64,000 nt of DNA from Pseudoalteromonas rubra. GTDB taxonomy: Bacteria > Pseudomonadota > Gammaproteobacteria > Enterobacterales > Alteromonadaceae. The stretch's first letter is position 1; the number at the start of each line of letters is the position of its first letter. The position numbers were made by a program, and so were the translations under genes. The stretch spans positions 1 through 64,000 of the forward strand of contig NZ_AHCD03000036.1 of the NCBI RefSeq assembly GCF_000238295.3, read 5' to 3'. The notes beneath the pieces were generated by a model. The model was not told where the DNA came from. It saw nothing but the letters and a program-made list of their open reading frames with translations, and searched no databases. Below are positions 1 through 9,128 of the stretch, in pieces.

Positions 1-203
1 ATCGAAACCCAGCGCAACCCCTTTTTTGAAGAAAAGTGCGAAAAACAGCGCGTTCGGACAAAAATCACACCAAACCTAGTAAAAGTGAATGTAAAACATG
101 CAATATTGCACTTTTTTGAGGCTGGAGTTCTACAATGCAAAGCTCTACACTGGAACTAATCACTGAGACTATCGGTAATAGCAGGTAAAAAAGGGATACT
201 AAA
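1..203. other. Left-edge intergenic region, possible rRNA-type promoter
   Basis: No gene is visible here. On the minus strand the first 45 bases read as an A/T-rich tract followed by TTGCGC (complement of 12-17), which resembles the UP element and -35 box of a stringent rRNA promoter firing out of the window to the left. The matching -10 would lie outside the window. An rRNA operon next to yrdA is common in related bacteria, so this is a plausible inference only. On the plus strand TTGCAC at 106-111 and TACAAT at 131-136 could be a weak yrdA promoter, but the 19-bp spacer is long. Confidence 0.3.
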
Positions 204-752
204 ATGACAAACAAGTACAAAGGCAGAAGTTATAAAGGCAAAACCCCAAAACTAGCCACCGGCGTGTATGTAGATGAAAGCGCCGTCCTGGTTGGCGATA
301 TCGAAGTGGGTGAACACAGCAGTATCTGGCCTCTAGTCGCTGCACGAGGCGATGTCAATTATATCAGGATTGGTCAACGCACCAATATTCAGGATGGCAG
401 TGTATTGCACCTTACGCGAGCAAGCGCTGGAAACCCGGATGGTTATCCTTTGATCATTGGAGATGATGTTACCGTTGGTCACAAAGTGATGTTACATGGC
501 TGCCAGCTGGGTAATCGTATTCTGGTCGGTATGGGCGCGATAGTTATGGACAATGTTGTAGTAGAGGACGATGTGATCATCGGTGGTGGCGCTTTAGTCC
601 CCCCTAATAAACGTCTTGAGTCGGGCTACCTGTATGTAGGCAGCCCGGTTAAGCAAGCTCGTCCACTCAACGAGCAGGAGATTGCCTTTCTAAAGACATC
701 GGCGCAGAACTATGTCGAGCTAAAGGATGACTACCTCTCAGAGCTGGACTAA
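204..752 (+). CDS. yrdA: Gamma-class carbonic anhydrase-like protein YrdA
   Basis: This 182-residue protein is a left-handed beta-helix of hexapeptide repeats (about residues 30-140, with runs such as GDIEVGEHSSIW and VEDDVIIGGGALV). The three histidines expected to bind the metal in gamma-carbonic anhydrases are present: H69, H93 and H98 (VGHKVMLHGC). The length matches E. coli YrdA. The ATG is preceded by AAGGGA at good spacing. The physiological substrate of YrdA proteins is not firmly known; carbonic anhydrase activity is inferred from the fold and ligands. It converges with the DUF1488 gene, overlapping it by 15 bp. Confidence 0.92.
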   Translation: MTNKYKGRSYKGKTPKLATGVYVDESAVLVGDIEVGEHSSIWPLVAARGDVNYIRIGQRTNIQDGSVLHLTRASAGNPDGYPLIIGDDVTVGHKVMLHGCQLGNRILVGMGAIVMDNVVVEDDVIIGGGALVPPNKRLESGYLYVGSPVKQARPLNEQEIAFLKTSAQNYVELKDDYLSELD

Positions 753-977
753 CTCGATTTCTCCTTGTGCCGAGTACGCCTCATCTTCTATTCGCTGCTC
801 GGCTTGCATTTCATAATCAAACTGATGTGCTTTAAAGTGCGTAAGGGCCTGTTCTTTGGTTAAGGAGGTCGCAATCACACAAGAAACCAGCATCCCCGAC
901 ACCATGGCCGTAAAGATCAGACATTGGCGCGTCTCGTTGTAGTGAATATCATCATTGATTAAGATTTGCTGATTCAC
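738..977 (-). CDS. DUF1488 family protein (YrdB-like)
   Basis: A 79-residue soluble protein of the small DUF1488 family, which usually sits next to aroE in gammaproteobacteria. The family has no established function. Its start overlaps the aroE stop by 4 bp (ATGA), so it is translationally coupled behind aroE on the minus strand. It has no signal peptide or membrane segment. A central hydrophobic stretch (residues 20-40, ending SCVIATSLT) is probably the beta-sheet core. Its 3' end runs 15 bp into the 3' end of yrdA. Confidence 0.8.
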   Translation of the reverse strand: MNQQILINDDIHYNETRQCLIFTAMVSGMLVSCVIATSLTKEQALTHFKAHQFDYEMQAEQRIEDEAYSAQGEIELVQL

Positions 978-1795
978 AGGCTACCCTCTTTCATTGCATT
1001 AAGCACCGGGGTTACTTCTGGCGTTTGCCCTCGCCACAAGGCAAACGCTTCGGCCGCCTGCCCCACCAGCATTCCCATGCCATCTACACACTGAGCTGCT
1101 GCATTATGAGTAGCAACCCAGGCCAAGAAGGCGGTTTGCTGATCGCTGTAGAACATGTCGTACGCCAACGTACAGGTACTCACATGCTGTGGGTCGATAT
1201 CAGGCACCAGCCCTGTCACACTCGACGACGTTGAATTAATCACCAGATCATAGTTCTGCACAGGCACCTCATTCAGTGCCACCCCCTGCACATTGCCATA
1301 ATCAGAAAACAACTGCGCAAGTTGCTGCGCTTTTTCTGCGGTGCGATTGGCAATCACAACACTCGCCGCCCCGGCCTGCAAAAGCGGATACACACAACCG
1401 CGAGCAGCACCTCCCGCACCAATCAACAGAATGCTTGCACCTGATAAAGTCGCGGTATGGCGCAATAAGTCAGCAACGAGTCCTGCACCATCTGTATTAT
1501 CACCCAGTAATGACCCATCTGGTTGCGGCATCAAAGTATTGACCGCCCCGGCTAATCGAGCCCGCTCTGTCAACTGTCCGGCCAATTGATATGCTCGCTC
1601 TTTAAAAGGCAGCGTGACGTTAGCACCCAAACCACCTTCGGCAAAAAAAGTCGTAACGGTCGCTTCAAACTCAGGGAGCTCGGCCAGTATAGCCCGGTAC
1701 TCAATAACCGAATTAAACTGACCAGCAAATTGCGTATGAATGGCAGGAGATTTAGAATGCTTAATCGGGTTTCCAAAAACCGCGTATTTATCCAT
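974..1795 (-). CDS. aroE: Shikimate dehydrogenase AroE
   Basis: NADP-dependent reduction of 3-dehydroshikimate to shikimate in aromatic amino-acid synthesis. The 273-residue protein matches E. coli AroE in length. The shikimate-binding SKSP is at 14-17, NVTLPFK places the catalytic lysine at K65, and NTDG gives D102, the same numbers as the E. coli catalytic pair. The NADP-binding glycine loop GAGGAAR is at 126-132, followed by the NRT motif that selects NADP. The C-terminal DGMGMLVGQAAEAF segment is also conserved. It is the first gene of a short minus-strand unit with the DUF1488 gene. Confidence 0.97.
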   Translation of the reverse strand: MDKYAVFGNPIKHSKSPAIHTQFAGQFNSVIEYRAILAELPEFEATVTTFFAEGGLGANVTLPFKERAYQLAGQLTERARLAGAVNTLMPQPDGSLLGDNTDGAGLVADLLRHTATLSGASILLIGAGGAARGCVYPLLQAGAASVVIANRTAEKAQQLAQLFSDYGNVQGVALNEVPVQNYDLVINSTSSSVTGLVPDIDPQHVSTCTLAYDMFYSDQQTAFLAWVATHNAAAQCVDGMGMLVGQAAEAFALWRGQTPEVTPVLNAMKEGSL

Positions 1796-1824
1796 TGAAC
1801 AGCCTAACTATATAGTGATGTTAT

Positions 1825-2286
1825 ATGAAGCAGTTAATTAAACGCATCTTTAACCAAGATGCAAGTGACAATCAATCCTCAGGTACAACACACCAGGCGC
1901 CAACGCCCGAGAAAACGCCTTACGAGATCATCGGCGGTGAATCTGGAACCCGAGCACTGGCTAACCGTTTCTATGACATTATGGAAAGTGACCCTTACGC
2001 AAAACCTTTATACGATATGCATCCTTTACCCCTGGATCGCATTCGGCAGGTGTTCTTTGAGTTCCTGTCCGGCTGGCTGGGTGGCCCGGACTTGTTTGCG
2101 GAGCAATATGGCCACCCCAGACTTAGAATGCGTCATATGCCGTTTACGATAAATAAAGACCTGCGCGATCAGTGGATGTATTGCATGAACAAGGCCCTGG
2201 ATCTTGAAGTGGACAACCCTTTGTTACGAGAAGGGTTGCGAAAATCGCTGGCTCAATTAGCCACCCACATGATAAATCACGACTAA
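1825..2286 (+). CDS. Group II truncated haemoglobin
   Basis: A 153-residue globin of the truncated group II (TrHbO) type. The family signature FLSGWLGGPDLF...YGHPRLRMRHMPF is present, and the histidine in RMRHMPF (H104) is the expected proximal haem ligand. The conserved tryptophan of group II globins is in DQWMYCM. The first 30 or so residues are a Q/T/S-rich extension not usual for the family. Roles proposed for the family are O2/NO chemistry or peroxide handling; none can be assigned from sequence. The gene sits 104 bp upstream of a chemoreceptor that itself carries a haem-binding motif. Confidence 0.9.
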   Translation: MKQLIKRIFNQDASDNQSSGTTHQAPTPEKTPYEIIGGESGTRALANRFYDIMESDPYAKPLYDMHPLPLDRIRQVFFEFLSGWLGGPDLFAEQYGHPRLRMRHMPFTINKDLRDQWMYCMNKALDLEVDNPLLREGLRKSLAQLATHMINHD

Positions 2287-2389
2287 AGTATTAATTTTAT
2301 ATTAAATTAGCGCAATAATTTTTTGCGCTAAGTCAAACTGGTCTGGTTACTAAACACGCATAATAGCAGCTCAGCTTTTTTAAGGTGCG

Positions 2390-3997
2390 ATGCGTGTGAA
2401 ATCCATTCAACATAAAATTTATGCGTTACTTGCCATTACAGGCGTTCTGGTGCTCATCGCCAGTATATTAAGTAACTCCAGCCAACAAAAACAACTGGCC
2501 GAAGAAACCGTCGAGACCAATATTCGCTTATTGGCAGACAATTATTTCGATTCGATCAACACCATGATGCTCACGGGCACCATGGCAAACCGTGAGATCC
2601 TCAGCGATAAGATGCGCAATCACGATAATATTGAAGATGCGCATATCATTCGGGGCGATAAAATCAACAAGCTATATGGCATGGGTAATCCTAACCAGCA
2701 ACCCACCAGCGACGTGGAGCGGGCGGCATTACAAGGTGAGGAGACCCTGGTTATTGAACAGCGTGACGGCAAGCGTATCATGACCTACCTTAAGCCAATG
2801 GTGGCAAGAGAAAACTATAAAGGGACTAACTGCTTAGGGTGTCATCAGGCACAAGAAGGTGACGTGCTGGGTGCGGTGCGAATTAGTTACTCACTCGAAG
2901 ACATTGACGATACCGTACATAATAACACCTGGATCAGCACAGGCTTGCTGACCGGCATCTTTGCCACCACCTTTGTCATTCTGGGTATCATCTTCCGTAA
3001 ACTCTTTATTGTCCGACTGAAAACACTGGGTCGTACGATGCGCCTGGCCACCCAGAATAAGGACCTGTCATTGCGTATCGACGATACCATAGATGATGAA
3101 CTGGGCCGGCTGGCTATTAACTTTAATAAGATGATGGCCTCATTTAAAGATAATATCGCCCAGGTATCAGCCTCATCCCATGTCCTGATCCAATCAGCTG
3201 AGCAAATCTACAACGCAGCTGACACCACAGAGCAGGCCATTCAGGAACAGAAACAGGGCACGGATTCAGTCGCTGCCGCAATCAATGAACTGGAAAGCTC
3301 GTCCAGCGAGGTAAAGAATACCACCCACTTTGCTTCTGAAAAGTCCGATAGCAGTAATCACCTGGCAGAGCAAAGCATGGCCGTTGCGGAACACACGGAG
3401 CAGAGCATCAATCAGCTAGCGCGTGATGTGCGCCAGGCAGCCGATCAGGTCAGTCAGCTGCAGACTCAGACCTTAGAGGTGGGTAAAGTCCTGGAAGTGA
3501 TCAGCAGTATTGCCGAACAAACCAACTTGCTGGCACTGAATGCGGCAATCGAAGCGGCGCGTGCCGGGGAAGCAGGCCGAGGATTTGCAGTGGTTGCCGA
3601 CGAAGTCCGTACCCTGGCGACCCGCACCCATGATTCTACAGACGAAATCAAACGCACCATCGACAAGCTGCAAAACGAAGCGGCGCAGACTGTGAGCGCC
3701 ATGAGTGCGTCTTGTGAGGAAGCCGATGACCGCGCCATGCAAGTAAAACAGGTGGCACAGGCACTCAAGGATATTTCTAATCAGATGCATGAGATTAACG
3801 CACTGAATGTGCAAATTGCCGATGCGACGGAACAGCAGAACCTGGCCGCAGAGGAAATTAATCAAAGTGTGGTGGCTATCCGGGACAATGCTGAGCAGTC
3901 TTTAATTGATGCCCATGGTAGCAAGCAGATCAGTGAAAACCTGCTTGAGCTGGCTCGCTCTTTGGACGAGCAAGTACGTAGTTTCCGTCTTGAATAA
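2390..3997 (+). CDS. Methyl-accepting chemotaxis protein with c-type haem motif
   Basis: A 535-residue chemoreceptor. It has TM1 at about 10-28, a periplasmic sensor to about 180, TM2 at 181-203, a HAMP domain at about 204-256 and then the cytoplasmic signalling coiled coil. The hairpin tip contains EQTNLLALNAAIEAARAGE and GRGFAVVADEVRTLA. The sensor carries CLGCH at 148-152, a c-type haem attachment motif in the periplasm, as in DUF3365/Tll0287-like haem sensors. It probably senses redox state, O2 or NO, but the ligand is inferred. The start follows TAAGG at suitable spacing. A bidirectional terminator follows. Confidence 0.9.
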   Translation: MRVKSIQHKIYALLAITGVLVLIASILSNSSQQKQLAEETVETNIRLLADNYFDSINTMMLTGTMANREILSDKMRNHDNIEDAHIIRGDKINKLYGMGNPNQQPTSDVERAALQGEETLVIEQRDGKRIMTYLKPMVARENYKGTNCLGCHQAQEGDVLGAVRISYSLEDIDDTVHNNTWISTGLLTGIFATTFVILGIIFRKLFIVRLKTLGRTMRLATQNKDLSLRIDDTIDDELGRLAINFNKMMASFKDNIAQVSASSHVLIQSAEQIYNAADTTEQAIQEQKQGTDSVAAAINELESSSSEVKNTTHFASEKSDSSNHLAEQSMAVAEHTEQSINQLARDVRQAADQVSQLQTQTLEVGKVLEVISSIAEQTNLLALNAAIEAARAGEAGRGFAVVADEVRTLATRTHDSTDEIKRTIDKLQNEAAQTVSAMSASCEEADDRAMQVKQVAQALKDISNQMHEINALNVQIADATEQQNLAAEEINQSVVAIRDNAEQSLIDAHGSKQISENLLELARSLDEQVRSFRLE

Positions 3998-4011
3998 CCC
4001 TGCCCTGAAAG

Positions 4012-4038
4012 AAAAAAGGCGCCATCAGCGCCTTTTTT
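4012..4038. terminator. Bidirectional terminator between MCP and hemF
   Basis: An A6 tract, the stem GGCGC-CATCA-GCGCC (4018-4032) and a T6 tract lie between the converging MCP and hemF stop codons. The symmetric A/T flanks allow termination on both strands. Confidence 0.85.
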
Positions 4039-4052
4039 ATTGACTCATTGAG

Positions 4053-4988
4053 CTAGTCCTCTAACGAGGTCATTGCCAACCAGTCTCGCGGACGCAGGAA
4101 ATGCTTATACAGCATAGCCTCTGGCGCATCATCGGCTGGCGTAAAGTCATATTCCCAGCGTGCTAACGGTGGCATGGACATCAGGATTGACTCTGTTCGC
4201 CCACCCGTTTGCAGACCAAACAACGTACCCCGGTCCCAGACCAGGTTAAACTCCACATAGCGACCACGACGATATAACTGGAACTGACGTTGCGCTTCAC
4301 TGAATGGCGTTGCTTTGCGTTTCTCCATGATTGGCACATACGCTTCCAGGAAGCCTTTGCCAACTGCCTGCATATATTCAAAGCTGGTATCAAAACCCCA
4401 CTGGTTAAGATCATCAAAGAACAAGCCACCCACACCCCGGGTTTCTTTGCGGTGTTTAAGATAGAAATAATCATCACACCACTTTTTATGGTCAGCATAG
4501 ACCTGCTCACCAAACGGCTCACACAGCGATTTAGCCACACTGTGCCAGTGCTTCACATCCTCCAGTACAGGATAGAAAGGCGTCAGGTCAAACCCACCAC
4601 CAAACCACCAGATAGGCTCTTCACCTTCTTTTTCTGCAATGAAGAAACGCACATTCGCATGACTGGTTGGGATGTGGGGGTTTTTGGGGTGGATCACCAA
4701 AGACACACCACAGGCATGGAAGCTGCGTCCCGCCAGTTCAGGCCGATGTGCGGTTGCGGATGCAGGCATTGACGCACCATAAACGTGAGAGAAGTTTACT
4801 CCCCCCTGCTCGATTACCGCACCGTCACGCATCACACGAGTACGACCACCACCACCCTCTTCGCGCTGCCACGCATCTTCTATAAACTTACCACTACCAT
4901 CTGCTTGCTCAAGGCCCTGGCATATTTCATCCTGCAGAGCGAGTAAGAACGCTTTAACGGACTCTAAGTTCACCTGACTCAAGGTCAT
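4053..4988 (-). CDS. hemF: Oxygen-dependent coproporphyrinogen III oxidase HemF
   Basis: Oxidative decarboxylation of coproporphyrinogen III to protoporphyrinogen IX in haem synthesis, using O2. The 311-residue cytosolic protein contains the conserved core GVSLVIHPKNPHIPTSHANVR (read in part), FGGGFDLTPFYP and the C-terminal signature RYVEFNLVWDRGTLFGLQ. Length is close to E. coli HemF (299). Its start overlaps the tsaC stop by one base (TAATG), so the two are coupled in the yrdD-tsaC-hemF unit. Confidence 0.97.
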   Translation of the reverse strand: MTLSQVNLESVKAFLLALQDEICQGLEQADGSGKFIEDAWQREEGGGGRTRVMRDGAVIEQGGVNFSHVYGASMPASATAHRPELAGRSFHACGVSLVIHPKNPHIPTSHANVRFFIAEKEGEEPIWWFGGGFDLTPFYPVLEDVKHWHSVAKSLCEPFGEQVYADHKKWCDDYFYLKHRKETRGVGGLFFDDLNQWGFDTSFEYMQAVGKGFLEAYVPIMEKRKATPFSEAQRQFQLYRRGRYVEFNLVWDRGTLFGLQTGGRTESILMSMPPLARWEYDFTPADDAPEAMLYKHFLRPRDWLAMTSLED

Positions 4989-5563
4989 TAACTCCTTATG
5001 ATTTTGCCACTCAGGGCATCACGGATCTGGCTTGGGCTGGTTTGCTTACCCAATTCGCCCGCCTGATAAAATGCCACTCGACCACCAAAAGCCGCCTCAG
5101 CCTCAGCCAGCGTCTTGGCGGGCTCTTCGCCGCTAAAATTCGCACTGGTAGACACAATCGGTTTACCAAATGTCTGACACAGTTGTTTAACGACAGGGTG
5201 ATCGGTCACTCTAATTGCAATGCTAGGGTTGCCACCGGTCACCCACTGTGGGGCAGTCGCCTTGACTGGCAACAACCAGGTCACTGGGCCAGGCCAGGAG
5301 GAAAATATTTCTGCACGTTTATCCTGCGGAATTTTACTGTCATCAACGTACGGCAGGCACTGTGCAAAATTATCGGCGATCAGGATCAGTCCTTTTTCTA
5401 CCGGACGGTCTTTCAGTGCCAACAGCGCATGGACGGCTTGTTCGTTATCGGGATCACAGCCCAGACCAAAAATTGCTTCGGTCGGGTAACAGATCAGCCC
5501 CCCTTGCTGTAGTGCTTCGACGGCATTTTGGGGTAACTGGCGTTGCGTGTCTTGTTCGCTCAC
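4988..5563 (-). CDS. tsaC: Threonylcarbamoyl-AMP synthase TsaC
   Basis: Makes L-threonylcarbamoyl-AMP from threonine, bicarbonate and ATP, the first step of the t6A37 tRNA modification. The 191-residue protein has the short YrdC-type architecture without the SUA5 C-terminal domain. Conserved segments are CYPTEAIFGLGCDP, LKDRPVEKGLIL, WPGPVTWLLP and STSANFSG. The start overlaps the stop of the upstream zinc-finger gene by 4 bp (ATGA), and its stop overlaps the hemF start. Confidence 0.96.
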   Translation of the reverse strand: MSEQDTQRQLPQNAVEALQQGGLICYPTEAIFGLGCDPDNEQAVHALLALKDRPVEKGLILIADNFAQCLPYVDDSKIPQDKRAEIFSSWPGPVTWLLPVKATAPQWVTGGNPSIAIRVTDHPVVKQLCQTFGKPIVSTSANFSGEEPAKTLAEAEAAFGGRVAFYQAGELGKQTSPSQIRDALSGKIIRS

Positions 5564-6129
5564 TGAGGCTCCTCAATTGTATGCTGACAAACTTTCTGCG
5601 GGCATTGTAGCACAGCTTTTCCACCCCGGTGTTTTTGCACCATGACCGGCCAACCACAGGCCTCACAAGCATGCGCTATTGGTGGGTGGTTAACGCTGTA
5701 CTTGCATTGTGGATAGGTATCGCAGGCATAGAAAAACTTGCCGTACTTATTCTTACGTTTATGTAATGTGCCTTTATGACATTTAGGACAAGGCGGGCCT
5801 GGCGCTTCTTCCGGCTCTTCATCATGGGCAATATAATGACACTGAGGATAGCCGGTACAGCCAATAAACATCCCATAACGACCATTGCGCACCACTAAAG
5901 GTTCGCTACATAAAGGACAGGCACTGTCTTCGAGCACCTTAATGTCGTGGTTATCATGATGGGCGATGGCACGAATATAGTCGCATGCAGGATAGCTGGC
6001 ACAACCAAGAAAAGGGCCTGACTTGCTGTGTTTGATCACCAATTCGGAGCCACATTTAGGACACACTTCATATTCCCGCTCCAGGGCATGCTGGTCCGCA
6101 TTAAACAATGAATGATCTATTTTACTCAT
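5560..6129 (-). CDS. yrdD: Topoisomerase-type C4 zinc-finger protein (YrdD-like)
   Basis: A 189-residue protein made of four zinc-ribbon units of the topoisomerase I C-terminal type, each CxxC followed by a paired C. Examples are CPKCGSEL...CASYPAC, CPLCSEPL...CTGYPQC, CPKCHKGT...CDTYPQC and CEACGWPV...CPQKVC. There is no catalytic topoisomerase domain, so it is probably a free-standing nucleic-acid-binding protein; its role is unknown. First gene of the yrdD-tsaC-hemF overlap chain. The 140 bp between it and smg hold a short inverted repeat (GTCAGGCA-ATC-TGCCTGAC, 6214-6232) without a T tract. Confidence 0.88.
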   Translation of the reverse strand: MSKIDHSLFNADQHALEREYEVCPKCGSELVIKHSKSGPFLGCASYPACDYIRAIAHHDNHDIKVLEDSACPLCSEPLVVRNGRYGMFIGCTGYPQCHYIAHDEEPEEAPGPPCPKCHKGTLHKRKNKYGKFFYACDTYPQCKYSVNHPPIAHACEACGWPVMVQKHRGGKAVLQCPQKVCQHTIEEPQ

Positions 6130-6269
6130 AACAAGTCCCCGTCCACTTCACCCCTATGGTTTGCGCCCATAATAGTATCAAGGGAACGTGATATAAGGAA
6201 CACAGTTACGTCAGTCAGGCAATCTGCCTGACCTAACGAAGTCGCCTCCCGAAATAGAATAGGAGGAAC

Positions 6270-6743
6270 TTAATGCAACGGACCGGTTGGCTCTTCAAAG
6301 ATCAGGTCTTCCATCTGTGCATAGGCATGCTCTTTACCGGGAACATTAAATAGTACCATCAGGATCACCCACTTCAGATCGTCCAGACAGATGGCCTTCT
6401 TATCCAAAGCGCATAAACGGTCAATGACCATTTCACGCGTGGTGCTGTCTATCACCCCGATTTGCTCGACAAACATCAGAAAGCCCCGACATTCGATGTC
6501 CAGCATGGCACATTCTTGCTCAGTGTAGATCCGGATCGCGCTATCCGGGCGGGCGTTTAAATAGGGAATTTCATCAGATTGTTGTAAATCGGCCAGTTGT
6601 TCAAGCCAGTCCAGTGCTTTGTAAATCTCGTCTTGATTAAAACCGGCCCCGACCAGTTCATCTGTGAGTTCGTTTTGTTCGACGAAGATATCCGCTTCGC
6701 TGTGAATATAGTTTTCGAATAAATACATTAGGATATCAAACAT
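6270..6743 (-). CDS. smg: Smg family protein (DUF494)
   Basis: A 157-residue acidic protein of the Smg/DUF494 family, which lies directly downstream of dprA in many gammaproteobacteria. It begins MFDILMYLFENY, typical of the family. Its function is not established. Only 2 bp separate it from the dprA stop, so it is co-transcribed with dprA on the minus strand. Confidence 0.92.
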   Translation of the reverse strand: MFDILMYLFENYIHSEADIFVEQNELTDELVGAGFNQDEIYKALDWLEQLADLQQSDEIPYLNARPDSAIRIYTEQECAMLDIECRGFLMFVEQIGVIDSTTREMVIDRLCALDKKAICLDDLKWVILMVLFNVPGKEHAYAQMEDLIFEEPTGPLH

Positions 6744-6745
6744 AA

Positions 6746-7825
6746 TTAACCCCTCGCTAATTTGATGTAGCCGTCTAATACGCGTTCTACTTTGTCTTCA
6801 AGCTCAAGGTCCAGCAGTCTGGCAAGCACCCTTTCTACTGGCCACTGGGTCCTCTGCGATAAGGTATCTACACTGGTTACCTCAAAGCCGAGATGTTGCA
6901 ATACGGGGCAGTGCTCCTGTTTTTTGTTACTTTCTACTATATATAGACCGTTTTCGGAGAAAAATCTTACCTCTTCGAGAATATCCTCGACTCGCTCGGT
7001 GAGTTTTGCGCCCTCTTTCAACAGATAATGGCACCCCTGAGATAAGGGGTTTCTGATCGACCCGGGCACAGCAAATACCTCTTTGTTCTGCTCCAGGGCA
7101 TAACGCGCGGTAATCAAAGAGCCACTTTTAATTTCAGCTTCAACAACAAGCACCCCCAACGACAGTCCGGAAATAATGCGATTGCGACGTGGAAAGTGCT
7201 CGGCTCTGGGCTGACTACCAGGCAAAAACTCGCTGATCAACAGGCCCTGTTCAGCCACCTGCTGATATAAGCTGTGATGTCGTCGCGGATAAATCACATC
7301 GACTCCGGTGCCAAGCACTGCCAGAGTCGCCCCACCCTGACTTAACGCTCCCTGATGGGCCGCGCCATCTATGCCTCTTGCCAGACCTGAGGTCACCGCC
7401 ATACCCACATCACTGAGCGACCGACCAAACTCCCTGGCAATATCTAGTCCGGTGGCCGTGGCGTTTCGACTGCCGACGATGGCAATTTGCGGCTGAGACA
7501 GCAAAGACAATCGCCCTTTGCAAAATAACATCAAAGGGGCACTGCTGATCTGTTTTAATAACGGGGGATACGCAGTATCAAAATAACCAACTAGCTGAAT
7601 ATGCTGCGCAATACATTGTTGGATGAGAGTATCTATCGTATGCCAGTCTGGCGCTTGCAGGTAATGGATGGCAGCCTGAGATAATCCAAACTCGCGCAAT
7701 GTGGTGGCGGTGGCTGTAAAGAGTTCGGCAGGTGAGATGTGTTGGGTCGCGCGCTCCAGTGTACGACTCCCCAATCCCGGGCATAGCCTCAGTGCCAGAC
7801 TGTGCCGTAAATCCAGTGTTGTCAT
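6746..7825 (-). CDS. dprA: DNA-processing protein DprA
   Basis: DprA binds incoming single-stranded DNA during natural transformation and loads RecA. The 359-residue protein has an N-terminal helical (SAM-like) segment and then the Rossmann-like core with GSRNATATG, SGLARGIDGAAHQGAL and VIYPRRH, and FPRRNRIISGLS further on. A C-terminal winged-helix region starts near residue 290 (HLGFEVTSVDTLSQ...). A strong GGAGGGAG lies just before the ATG. It is followed after 2 bp by smg. Confidence 0.95.
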   Translation of the reverse strand: MTTLDLRHSLALRLCPGLGSRTLERATQHISPAELFTATATTLREFGLSQAAIHYLQAPDWHTIDTLIQQCIAQHIQLVGYFDTAYPPLLKQISSAPLMLFCKGRLSLLSQPQIAIVGSRNATATGLDIAREFGRSLSDVGMAVTSGLARGIDGAAHQGALSQGGATLAVLGTGVDVIYPRRHHSLYQQVAEQGLLISEFLPGSQPRAEHFPRRNRIISGLSLGVLVVEAEIKSGSLITARYALEQNKEVFAVPGSIRNPLSQGCHYLLKEGAKLTERVEDILEEVRFFSENGLYIVESNKKQEHCPVLQHLGFEVTSVDTLSQRTQWPVERVLARLLDLELEDKVERVLDGYIKLARG

Positions 7826-7890
7826 GCTCCCTCCCTGAGCCTGTCCAGCTACTGTGCTTAATTCAATCAGCTTTATCTAGGCGTGGAAGA

Positions 7891-9012
7891 TTAACGACTG
7901 CTAACCGAATCTCCCACTCTTACGGGCTGTCGAGTCTTGGTGACCATGGCATAACTGATGTTGTCATATACTTTAAACAGCATCAGCTCACCCACCTTTT
8001 CCTTTGGCATGTGCCAGACGACACTGTCTTCGTCATTCTCTTCGCCAAACCATTCGCTGACTTCGGTGATCACCTTATCCAAGCTGCCGGCATCCTCGAC
8101 ATAACTCGGGCCCGCTTCACTTTCAATCACTGTAGGAGACTGACGATGAATTGCAAGCACATTCCCCTCTTGCAGGTCATCTTTACGACCTAAGTCGATA
8201 ACCACCACCGCCATGGTGCTGAATTCGCGCAGTTTATTACTGCTGGCAATGATGTTGCCAGAAATGGCCTGAACAGGTTGAGTCATTTTAAAGTTAGCTG
8301 AATAGCTTTGCCCGCTGGAGATCGGCATCAACACATCACTGGGTTTCACTTCCCGGCGCACGGATTCTATTTTAACTGTACTTGGCTGACCTGCTTCAAT
8401 GTTACCCGTCCTTACCACCCGGCCAGTCCCCACCAGCACCGACTCATAGGCTAGTATCGCGCCGTTATCCGGATCCCGGTAAGCATCTCCTTTGCGGTAG
8501 ATGCCGTAGTTGCCACCCCGAGGCAGATCCCCTTTTACATACAAAAGGTGACCTTCAATGTTCATTCTATAATTAAAGTTTGAGCCCAGCACCATAGGCA
8601 ATTGCGCAAAATCGCCCTCAGCCATTGCTTGCTCAAAACGCATAAACGGTTCCATAACCGCCAATGGTAAGGTGGGTATTGCCTGATTTTTATCGCTGAC
8701 AACACGAACCTGGGGTGATAACCGACGTACCCCTTTGGCCAGGCTCAGACGCGGGTTGCCCTCGCTGTCGTAATGAAGCGATAACACATCCCCCGGATAA
8801 ATCAGATGCGGGTTATTGATCTGGGGATTCCACTGCCATAGTGCAGGCCACTTCCAGGGACTGTTCAGATACAGACTAGAAATATCCCACAGGGTATCCC
8901 CTTTCTTAACAACATAACGCTCGGGCGCACTGGTTTTTACCGCCAGCGTTTGCGCTAGGGCAGGAAAAACAGCACTCGTTGCCAGCAAAAGGGCGGCAAT
9001 ATGAGATTTCAT
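7891..9012 (-). CDS. Secreted LysM-domain protein
   Basis: A 373-residue exported protein with a Sec signal peptide (residues 1-21, ending PALAQ). One LysM domain lies at about 32-82 (YVVKKGDTLWDISSLYL...IYPGDVL) and should bind peptidoglycan. The remaining 280 residues have no motif I recognise but look all-beta. Genes of this type are conserved beside dprA and def in gammaproteobacteria. The start is preceded by AAGGA. It is divergent from def, with 116 bp holding both promoters. Confidence 0.85.
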   Translation of the reverse strand: MKSHIAALLLATSAVFPALAQTLAVKTSAPERYVVKKGDTLWDISSLYLNSPWKWPALWQWNPQINNPHLIYPGDVLSLHYDSEGNPRLSLAKGVRRLSPQVRVVSDKNQAIPTLPLAVMEPFMRFEQAMAEGDFAQLPMVLGSNFNYRMNIEGHLLYVKGDLPRGGNYGIYRKGDAYRDPDNGAILAYESVLVGTGRVVRTGNIEAGQPSTVKIESVRREVKPSDVLMPISSGQSYSANFKMTQPVQAISGNIIASSNKLREFSTMAVVVIDLGRKDDLQEGNVLAIHRQSPTVIESEAGPSYVEDAGSLDKVITEVSEWFGEENDEDSVVWHMPKEKVGELMLFKVYDNISYAMVTKTRQPVRVGDSVSSR

Positions 9013-9128
9013 GCAGGCTTCCTTGAGTTATTTTTCGATATTATCCACCAAAACCTGTTAAAGGGGAACGTGAATGGCTAAAATAAGAGCATACATTACC
9101 CCATTTAATTCAAGTGTAAAAGGTATCT

